A stretch of DNA of 64,000 nucleotides, taken from positions 206,952 to 270,951 of the forward strand of contig CBDFGT010000017.1 in assembly GCA_965247225.1 (NCBI GenBank), written 5' to 3'. The notes below the pieces were generated by a model. That model worked only from the letters and a program-made list of their open reading frames with translations, had not been told where the DNA came from and did not search any database. Made by a program: the position numbers and the translations under genes. Source of the DNA: CBDFGT01 sp965247225 (lineage in GTDB: Bacteria > Pseudomonadota > Alphaproteobacteria > Rhizobiales > Rhizobiaceae). Positions 58,287 through 64,000 of this stretch are shown one piece after another. Position 1 is the first letter of the stretch; every line of letters begins with the position of its first letter.

Positions 58287-58334
58287 AAAAGATAAAGCCT
58301 GTCGCATGAATCCGGTTCGCCGCGATGGGCTTTA
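58287..58334. repeat. Imperfect palindrome related to the 25836 terminator
   Basis: AAAGCCTGTCGCATGAATCC and GGTTCGCCGCGATGGGCTTT fold on each other with a few mismatches and share the GAATCCGGTTC core with 25836-25872. It lies directly beyond the lipB stop and could act as its first terminator. Two copies in 33 kb suggest a dispersed palindromic unit. Confidence 0.55.
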
Positions 58335-58342
58335 GAGGGCTG

Positions 58343-59092
58343 TCAGGGACAGTCCGCAACCGTTGGTCCGAACACCTGTTCAAAAGCTTCGCGCAGCCGC
58401 ATGTCGACATCGCTCATCAAAACCAGTTGCCCGAGATCTTCAAGGCTGGTCACGCCATAGGTCTGGATCCCGCAAGGAACAATGCCGGAAAAATGCGACA
58501 GATCGGGATCAACATTGATGGAGAGGCCATGAAAGCTCACCCATTTGCGCAGCCTGATGCCGAGCGCTGCAATCTTGTCTTCAGCCATTGCGCCGTCGGG
58601 CAGGCGAGGGCGCTCCGCACGTTGCACCCAGACCCCGACGCGGTCTTCCCGGCGCTCTCCCTTTATATTCATCGCTGCAAGCGTGGCAATGATCACCTCT
58701 TCCAGCGCGGCAACAAAGGCCCGGACATCCGGCTTGCGGCGTTTCAGGTCCAGCATCACATAGACAACCCGTTGTCCGGGGCCGTGATAGGTATATTCGC
58801 CGCCGCGCCCGGTGGCATGAACCGGAAAGCGGTCCGGCTCTATCAGATCACGCGCATGGGCGCTGGTGCCTGCCGTATAGAGCGGCGGATGCTCCACCAG
58901 CCACACCAGTTCGTCGGCCCGGCCTTCGGAAATGGCCAGAACCTCTGCTTCCATGGTGGCAACCGCCACATCATAGTCCACAAGCGAATCGGCAATGCGC
59001 CAGCGCACCGGCGGCGAGCCGGGGCTGGCAAACAGGGTCTTGCCCAGTGCATTGCGGTGCGGAGGAAAAGGCGGGGATGTGATTGCGTCCAT
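58343..59092 (-). CDS. lipB: Octanoyltransferase LipB
   Basis: 249 residues from ATG 59092 (MDAITSPPFPPHRNALGKTL). It moves octanoyl from acyl carrier protein to lipoyl domains, the first step of lipoate synthesis. Motifs: EHPPLYTAGTSA, ATGRGGEYTYHGPGQRVVY, the catalytic Lys in RKWVSFHGLSINVDPDL and Cys in GIVPCGIQTYGVTS. An upstream in-frame start at 59203 exists but the added text is unlike the family. Intact. Confidence 0.95.
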   Translation of the reverse strand: MDAITSPPFPPHRNALGKTLFASPGSPPVRWRIADSLVDYDVAVATMEAEVLAISEGRADELVWLVEHPPLYTAGTSAHARDLIEPDRFPVHATGRGGEYTYHGPGQRVVYVMLDLKRRKPDVRAFVAALEEVIIATLAAMNIKGERREDRVGVWVQRAERPRLPDGAMAEDKIAALGIRLRKWVSFHGLSINVDPDLSHFSGIVPCGIQTYGVTSLEDLGQLVLMSDVDMRLREAFEQVFGPTVADCP

Positions 59093-59267
59093 GAACTCTG
59101 CTTTGCCAAACAAGGCCTGCGACCACAGGCAACAGGCGGAATATAGGATATTTTCGCCCTTTTCCAAATAGTTCCGGTTACAGTCAAAAAACTGCCATAC
59201 CACTCTTGTGCACCCGGAAGGCTTTTGCTACATGCAGCCCGGCTGAGACAATCAGCTCTACCGGGAT

Positions 59268-59352
59268 GCGGTCATGGCGGAATTGGTAGACGCGCAGCGT
59301 TGAGGTCGCTGTGGGGCAACCCGTGGAAGTTCGAGTCTTCTTGACCGCACCA
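59268..59352 (+). tRNA. tRNA-Leu (anticodon GAG)
   Basis: 85 bases including an encoded CCA. Acceptor GCGGTCA pairs with TGACCGC; the anticodon stem CAGCG/CGCTG holds TTGAGGT with anticodon GAG (reads CUC and CUU); a long variable arm (TGGGGCAACCCGT) marks a class II tRNA; the T arm is GGAAG-TTCGAGT-CTTCT. Its last 18 bases are repeated at 62929-62946, marking it as an integration target. A terminator follows at once. Confidence 0.95.
59335..59352 (+). repeat. Left direct repeat (tRNA 3' end), attL-like
   Basis: GTCTTCTTGACCGCACCA is the 3' end of the tRNA-Leu gene. The same 18 bases occur at 62929-62946 in the same orientation. This is the form left by integration of an element at a tRNA 3' end. 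Confidence 0.8.
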
Positions 59353-59355
59353 AAA

Positions 59356-59382
59356 AAAACCCGGCTTAGGCCGGGTTTTTTT
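59356..59382 (+). terminator. Terminator after tRNA-Leu
   Basis: CCCGGC (59360-59365) pairs with GCCGGG (59370-59375) within an A-rich/T-rich frame (AAAAAA before, TTTTTTT after). Ends the tRNA transcript. Confidence 0.92.
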
Positions 59383-59667
59383 GTAATCAATAGCTTGGTT
59401 TTTGAATGTGTACCACGTAAAATTAGCCGTGGAACAGTTTGACTCGGCAGATCTCCCGAATGCGAGTATTCGGTCAAATAGCGTGTATTGCCCACCTGCA
59501 AGCCTTAAGGTACGTCAATTTTGTGTCGCGCCAAAAACTTATTTCCGAAAAAATCTTACATATAGCTCAAACTGGAGCTTTTAAATTCCAGTCACATATT
59601 CTGGAGGGAACTCATTCAAGACATGCCTATCTGAGATTTATCGCTATCGGTTCGGCGTACGCCGGAA

Positions 59668-59862
59668 TCAAGAACGGGAAAGTGAACGCTCCATATCCCG
59701 ATCGCTTGCCCTGTCTACCGTATCAACAAAATTGCGATACTTAAGTTTGCTTTCCTCAATCAGCCGAACGTCCGACGTTGGCATTTTCCGATTCTCGGAA
59801 CCTGTAACGTTTTCAATAGTTTGACGAAGTGTTCTAGGGCTTGTTAGTACGTTCTTACTCAT
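59668..59862 (-). CDS. 64-aa protein coupled to the Ntn-hydrolase gene
   Basis: MSKNVLTSPRTLRQTIENVT to DRASDRDMERSLSRS; polar, charged, no signal. ATG 59862 overlaps the stop of the upstream gene (59859) by four bases, and GAGGAAA stands 4 bases before it, so it is very probably translated together with it. I recognise no family. It could be a regulator, adaptor or substrate of the protease-like partner. The opposite-strand frame in this area has no ribosome site or family resemblance. Confidence 0.7.
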   Translation of the reverse strand: MSKNVLTSPRTLRQTIENVTGSENRKMPTSDVRLIEESKLKYRNFVDTVDRASDRDMERSLSRS

Positions 59863-61095
59863 GGTTTCCTCGTTATCTGATTCGCTTGGCGGATTGCGTA
59901 CCTAGAATTGAGCTCGGAGTTAAAAAAATGCTTCCGTTTGATCCAGACCAAACCCTCATGCTTAGTGATGACAGCGACATCTATAGGTCCGCCAACAGTC
60001 TCAGACGGCTTCGTTACCTTCTCCTTCAATGATTGAAGAGTTATTAACGTTTCAGCCAATTCAGCCATTTCATCTACCGGAAGAAATCGAAGTACATTTC
60101 TTAAAGGGAAGGCGTGTTCGCGTCTAGCCTCGTCCATTACCTTATCACTGATTTCAGCCGTTGTATCAGCCACCAGCTTGTCGAAATTTGCTAACTTCGA
60201 TATATCTCCTCCTGAGTTTGCAATAACATTTTGACCAAAATCAGTCAGACAATGGTCCACTGCCATTAAAAGTGATCTATACACATCGAAGCTTAACCCA
60301 GTCTTGAAAGTGTCAATCATCGAGGTTTGTGCGAAGCCCGAAAGCCATGCAGCATTATTATGGTCGATGGCTTCAGCACCAATTTTTTTGTAAATCGATT
60401 TTCCACCAAGTAGGCCATAAGAATTATATTGAACACTTGCAGGGTAAATTTCGTGATCGCCGAACCCTGCAAAAACAAGGCCCGTTGTCGACAGATAGGT
60501 GTCTGCCTTACAGAGTGCTAAACCCAGTGCCGATTTCGCGATGTCGACGATGTTTCGCGGGATATCAATTGCCAGTTCTCCCAAGAGCCTTTCCAGTTGA
60601 GAAGATACTTCTGCATCGAAATCAGAAATGATCTTTTTTGCATCCGCCTCGGAAACACTGTCGGGAAGATCCTGTGGATCCAATTCAGATTTCACGTTTG
60701 CGAACATTTCGGCGATAGCTTTTGGCCTATCTTCATCGCTCTTGTCTTCTGTGCACACGTGTATCCACGTCACGACAATTTGGAAAACTGCTGAGACAGC
60801 GGCAGACTGTTGTATATCAATGGGGAAATAGTCATGGGAAGCCTCCAAGAAGGAGAACAACTCTTTTGCATAGTCATCTACTGTATTGAATGATTTATCC
60901 GCCAAATGAGCGCGGAATGACTTGACGACCAACTCCCACGGCACACTTAATATGTCAGCAGAATCAAAGATCATGAGGCCAATAGGGTGAGTGTTCGATA
61001 GCTGAAACACTTTGTTTGCGCCCTTGAAATATCTGTCCTCCCGCCGACCATCGGTCCATTTCGAAACGGTCGTAGCGGAATCTGCTGCGAGCACT

Positions 61096-62516
61096 GGTCA
61101 TGTCCCGAGGCGTGGTGTAGGTTGCATCGTGTTCACGCGGTTTCCCGGCATTGCCGGTTGTGTCAGTTTGCCACGGCTGGCAAGCTGGTGACGGGATTAT
61201 TGCTCAATGGAGCCATGGTTTCAAGTGTCATATATCTTGCCCGTTGCACAGCCCATTCGTCGTTCTGCTCCAGCAGCAAAGCGCCCACAAGGCGGATGAT
61301 GGCGGCCTCGTTGGGGAATATACCGACGACATCGGTTCGCCGCTTGATCTCGCCGTTTAGCCGTTCAATCGGATTGTTCGAGCGCAGCTTGGCCCGGTGC
61401 TCCTTTGGAAAGCTCATATAGGCCAGGACATCCTCTTCAGCATCATCCATCAGCTTTGCCAGTTTGGGCACGGAGCTGCGCATCTGGTCTGCCACCCTGC
61501 GCCATTGTGTTTTCGCCTCCTTTGCATCGTCCTGCGCGAATGCCGTGGCGATATAGGCCGAGACAACCCGGCGGCCGCTTTTGCCTGCATGGGCCAGCGC
61601 ATTGCGCATAAAATGCACGCAGCAGCGCTGCCATGTGGCGCTAAAGACCCGTTCAACGGCAGCCCGGATCCCCTCATGCGCATCCGAAATCACCAGCTTG
61701 ACACCGCGCAGGCCCCGGCGTGCAAGCTTGCGCAGAAACTCTGTCCAGAAGGTCGCCGCTTCCGAAGCGCCAATATCCAGCCCCAGAACCTCGCGCCGCC
61801 CGTCGGCATTGACGCCGATGGCCAGAATGGCGGCAACCGGGACAATCCGGCCTTCCTGCCGCACCTTCACATAGGTGGCATCAATCCACAGATAGGGCCA
61901 GTTTCCCTCAATTGGCCTGTCGAGAAAGGTGTTCACCCGGCCATCAATATCCTCGCAGAGCCGCGAGACCTGACTCTTGGAAATACCGCTACCGCCCATC
62001 GCCTTGACCAGATCATCGACCGAGCGCGTCGAAATGCCCTGCACATAGGCCTCCTGAATAACGGCGACCAGCGCCTTCTCCGCCATCCGGCGCGGCTCCA
62101 GAAAGCTTGGGAAATAGCTGCCCTTGCGCAGTTTGGGGATGCGAAGCTCCACGGTTCCGGCCCGCGTCTCCCAATCCCGGTCCCGATACCCGTTGCGTTG
62201 GGCAAGCCTCGCCGGGCTCTTCTCGCCATGGGCCGCACCGGCCAGGCTACCCACTTCCAGCGCCATCAACCGGTTTGCTGCAAAGGCGATCATCTCTTTC
62301 AAAAAATTGCTGTCGCCGGTCTGTTCCAGAAGGGCGTGGAGGTCCATAATGTCTGTGGTCATCGGTTGTTTCCTTGTCGGTTCGGGTTTTGCAACCAAAC
62401 TCTGACAGAAAACCGGTGACCACCGCCCTAACGCCGCTTGTCCTGCAGCGCTGGATGAGGGCGCGCACAAGCGGCGAAAGGCCTATGCAACCTACACCAC
62501 GGGATGGGACGTGACC
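61096..62516 (-). mobile_element. IS256-family insertion sequence, 1421 bp
   Basis: Ends GGTCATGTCCC...GTGGTGTAGGTTGCAT at 61096 and, inverted with a few changes, at 62516 (GGTCACGTCCC...). The flanks carry the 8-bp duplication CGAGCACT (61088-61095 and 62517-62524). One intact transposase gene. It cuts the Ntn-hydrolase gene after codon 15. Confidence 0.92.
61163..62362 (-). CDS. IS256-family (mutator-type) transposase
   Basis: 399 residues from ATG 62362 (MTTDIMDLHALLEQTGDSNF), with AAGGAAA upstream; the frame is open to 62470. DDE residues: PYLWIDATYVKVRQ (D), VKLVISDAHEGIRAAV (D) and SNNPIERLNGEIKRR (E); the CCVHFMRNALAH motif of the insertion domain is between. Intact, so the element may be active. 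Confidence 0.94.
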   Translation of the reverse strand: MTTDIMDLHALLEQTGDSNFLKEMIAFAANRLMALEVGSLAGAAHGEKSPARLAQRNGYRDRDWETRAGTVELRIPKLRKGSYFPSFLEPRRMAEKALVAVIQEAYVQGISTRSVDDLVKAMGGSGISKSQVSRLCEDIDGRVNTFLDRPIEGNWPYLWIDATYVKVRQEGRIVPVAAILAIGVNADGRREVLGLDIGASEAATFWTEFLRKLARRGLRGVKLVISDAHEGIRAAVERVFSATWQRCCVHFMRNALAHAGKSGRRVVSAYIATAFAQDDAKEAKTQWRRVADQMRSSVPKLAKLMDDAEEDVLAYMSFPKEHRAKLRSNNPIERLNGEIKRRTDVVGIFPNEAAIIRLVGALLLEQNDEWAVQRARYMTLETMAPLSNNPVTSLPAVAN

Positions 62517-62562
62517 CGAGCACTACGGCAAGTCTATTCATCATGCAAACTTCAGATGTCAT

Positions 62563-62928
62563 CTGATAATCCTCTTGAATAAATACTAGTTAATCATGAT
62601 TCTATTTCAGATTGCAGTCTCTATTAAAAAAATCCAGATGAAATATATGGGGGCTTCCGATAATTCAGTCGACTTTGATCGCACTTGCCGTAACTTTTAA
62701 TCGATGAAGCCGTTACCGGTATTAAGGATAACTGGATGTTGTCTACACGAGTGGGCCTTGGAGTCTAATTGGCCATCCTGTCGCTATCGACAAGATGGCA
62801 TTTCTATAGAAAAAAATGATTCGCCGATGGTACACATCCAATGTAACCTATTGATACTTATGCACCGAACTTTCCTGTTCGTGGTACTTTATTTTACATA
62901 GAAACAATAGGTTAAGGGTCACGGTCCG
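62563..62928. other. Gene-free AT-rich stretch at the island's right end
   Basis: 366 bases upstream of the restored Ntn-hydrolase start. It should hold that operon's promoter. Only short frames without ribosome sites or family resemblance are present; no integrase remnant was recognised. Confidence 0.5.
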
Positions 62929-62946
62929 GTCTTCTTGACCGCACCA
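62929..62946 (+). repeat. Right direct repeat, attR-like
   Basis: GTCTTCTTGACCGCACCA, identical to the tRNA-Leu 3' end at 59335-59352. Upstream of it (GGTCACGGTCCG) the rest of the tRNA is absent, so this is a partial copy, not a second tRNA gene. Confidence 0.8.
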
Positions 62947-62956
62947 ACAGATTAAA

Positions 62957-62981
62957 GAACCCGGCCTTGACCGGGTTTTTT
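62957..62981. terminator. Terminator at the island's right border
   Basis: AACCCGG (62958-62964) pairs with CCGGGTT (62971-62977), followed by TTTT. It probably was the original tRNA-Leu terminator before integration, and on the minus strand it can end the histidine kinase transcript. Confidence 0.8.
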
Positions 62982-63009
62982 AATGTCCGGATTTTCGGGA
63001 AAACGCCCT

Positions 63010-64000
63010 TTAAACCGCAGGCAAATCCACCACAAAACTTGCGCCGCCGCCCTCGGGGGCCTGGTAATAGACCCTGCCGCCGTGGTGGTCGGCGATCTGG
63101 CGCACGAGGGACAGGCCAAGACCCCAGCCGCCGGCCGTTTCGCTGCGGCCGGACGGGCGGTAGAACGGTTCAAACACACGGGTCCATTCGGTTTCAGGCA
63201 GACCGGCACCGTGATCGCGCACCGTCAGGCGCATGAGATTGTCCGGCGTGCGGGCCACAGACACACAGACCGGTGCCTGCCCGTGACGCATGGCGTTCTG
63301 GACGAGATTGCGCACCAGACGCCGCAACAGCCGCGGATCACCGCGCACGGTCACCTCTTCGCCTTCAGCGTCTATCCCTTCGGCAGAGGCTTCCTCGGCG
63401 GCAACGGCCAGAATGGCAACATCCTCGCTCCGTTCCAGCCCGCTGACACTGTCCAGACGGCTGGCCAGCAGGATTTCTTCGACCAGCATATCCAGTTCTG
63501 CCAGATTGCGGATGATTTCGGATTTGATTGTGTCCGTCTGCGCCGTCTCGTACAGTTCGGTTGCCATACGCAATCGCGCCAGCGGCGAACGCAACTCGTG
63601 ACTGGCATTGGCCAGAAGCGAACGGTGCCCGGCGATCAGTCGCTCGATTTGTGCGGCCGCCTGGTTGAAGGTGCGCGCCACACTGGAAATTTCATCCTGT
63701 CCCTCTTCTGCAACACGGGTTTCCAGTTCACCCTTGCCCCAGGTTTCCACCCCTTTGCGCAGGGTTTCCAGCCGACGGGTAAAATGGCGCACAACAGGGT
63801 AGGCGGCAAGGCCGATGGCCCCTGCAATCAGGAAGATGATGAAAGCCGGGCTGCGAAACCCGCCGGGTGGCGCAGGAAATTCGAGATTGGTGATCACCCG
63901 TCGGCCATCCAGCAGATCTACGGAGACCAGATTTTCTGTCTGCCTCTCACCACGTTTTGCCATGCGCTGCAGCCGACCCATCGGCGGCAGGGGTGGACCG
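63010..64000 (-). CDS. Sensor histidine kinase, 5' end beyond the window
   Basis: The C-terminal 330 residues of a membrane kinase. Visible in order: end of a periplasmic domain, a transmembrane helix (FRSPAFIIFLIAGAIGLAAY), HAMP linker (RRLETLRKGVETWGKGELET), H-box ANASHELRSPLARLRMATEL with the phosphorylated His, N-box RRLVRNLVQNAMRHG, G1 VRDHGAGLP, F-box RVFEPFYRP and G2 GGWGLGLSLVRQIADHHGG. The frame stays open to base 64000. A Met at 63981 is internal because the preceding text (GPPLPPM) continues the frame. Its response regulator would lie outside; the signal is unknown. Confidence 0.92.
   Translation of the reverse strand, partial: GPPLPPMGRLQRMAKRGERQTENLVSVDLLDGRRVITNLEFPAPPGGFRSPAFIIFLIAGAIGLAAYPVVRHFTRRLETLRKGVETWGKGELETRVAEEGQDEISSVARTFNQAAAQIERLIAGHRSLLANASHELRSPLARLRMATELYETAQTDTIKSEIIRNLAELDMLVEEILLASRLDSVSGLERSEDVAILAVAAEEASAEGIDAEGEEVTVRGDPRLLRRLVRNLVQNAMRHGQAPVCVSVARTPDNLMRLTVRDHGAGLPETEWTRVFEPFYRPSGRSETAGGWGLGLSLVRQIADHHGGRVYYQAPEGGGASFVVDLPAV

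Larger units (their letters stand above)
59859..62562 (-). pseudogene. Proteasome/HslV-like Ntn-hydrolase gene split by IS256
   Basis: Removing the IS and one copy of CGAGCACT joins 62562-62517 to 61087-59859 in frame: 1275 bases, 424 residues. The restored start is MTSEVCMMNRLAVVLAADSA (ATG 62562, with AAGAGGA 8 bases upstream), followed by TTVSKWTDGRREDRYFKGAN and KVFQLSNTHPIGLMIFDSAD. The VVLAADSATT start, with the GLM-FDSA strand, resembles proteasome/HslV-like Ntn hydrolases, but the catalytic Thr is not at the N-terminus, so activity would need processing or is absent. The remaining 200 residues are helical without known motifs. As it stands the gene lacks its first 15 residues; a GTG at 61094 could restart it. 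Confidence 0.75.
59353..62946. mobile_element. Putative 3.6-kb genomic island at tRNA-Leu
   Basis: Bounded by the tRNA 3' end and its 18-bp copy. The content is unlike the rest of the window: AT-richer DNA, a rare Ntn-hydrolase gene with a coupled 64-aa gene, and an IS256 element inserted into the former. No integrase is found, so the island is either a remnant, mobilised by another element, or shrunk by deletion. Both ends carry a similar terminator (59356-59382 and 62957-62981), so the tRNA keeps a terminator in the occupied and the empty state. Confidence 0.75.

Noticed and set aside
59184..59501. 105-codon frame crossing tRNA-Leu on the minus strand
   Set aside because: It runs through the tRNA gene and its terminator; no ribosome site.
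59439..59744. 101-codon frame on the plus strand at the island's left end
   Set aside because: No ribosome site and no family-like text; it overlaps the coupled 64-aa gene on the other strand.
62704..62901. 65-codon frame near the right end of the island
   Set aside because: No ribosome site, odd composition; looks like chance in AT-rich DNA.
62921..62946. Second tRNA gene at the right direct repeat
   Set aside because: Only the last 18 bases of the tRNA are present; no acceptor 5' strand, D arm or anticodon arm.

Overview
The window looks like a chromosomal segment of an alphaproteobacterium of the order Hyphomicrobiales (Rhizobiales), most likely near Brucella/Ochrobactrum. The reasons are the joined str-S10-spc-alpha ribosomal block, a purC-purS-purQ-purL-bolA cluster, a B12-dependent ribonucleotide reductase with a NrdR box pair, DUF1476 (ATP synthase zeta) genes, ATP12, and short intergenic repeats of the rhizobial mosaic type. 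The family-level placement is inference.

Layout. 1-19.1 kb: the translation superoperon, rpsL (5' end cut by the window), rpsG, fusA, tuf, rpsJ through rplO, a terminator-like hairpin, then secY, adk, rpsM, rpsK, rpoA and rplQ. 19.2-22.4 kb: msrPQ (periplasmic methionine sulfoxide repair) behind a 160-codon gene split by an IS30 element with a 3-bp target duplication. 22.5-25.9 kb: an accessory locus with a PatG-like subtilisin protease, a 53-aa candidate precursor peptide followed by a hairpin, an uncharacterised 139-aa protein and a secreted small protein resembling RNase toxins. 25.9-28.1 kb: divergent restriction genes, an EcoRII-like endonuclease and an HNH endonuclease, with no methyltransferase beside them. 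28.3-39.4 kb: housekeeping genes (ilvD, DegP-type protease, rarA, HemG-like flavodoxin, crcB, rluC-like, HAD phosphatase, ATP12, a lipoprotein, propionyl-CoA carboxylase beta). 39.5-46.7 kb, minus strand: the purine cluster with inserted envelope genes. 46.9-48.4 kb: tandem DUF1476 genes and an RBBP9-type hydrolase. 48.4-50.8 kb: an IS630 element, mosaic repeats, a BrnT-type toxin-antitoxin pair and a 53-aa small protein. 51-59.1 kb, minus strand: nrdJ, a chemoreceptor with a secreted Cache-like partner, and lipB. 59.3-62.9 kb: tRNA-Leu(GAG) and a 3.6-kb island bounded by an 18-bp copy of the tRNA 3' end; it holds a proteasome/HslV-like gene split by an IS256 element plus a coupled 64-aa gene. 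63.0-64.0 kb: the end of a sensor histidine kinase running off the window.

Data quality. About thirty small insertions or deletions break otherwise well conserved and mostly essential genes (tuf, rplC, rplB, rplV, secY, adk, rpsM, rpsK, rpoA, rplQ, msrQ, pccB, nrdJ), most densely at 15.0-18.8 kb. They look like assembly or read errors rather than biology; each such gene is given over its full span with the breakpoints named.

Best candidates for something undescribed are the PatG-like protease with its small peptide (22.6-24.8 kb) and neighbours, and the IS-interrupted Ntn-hydrolase operon in the tRNA-Leu island (59.4-62.9 kb).
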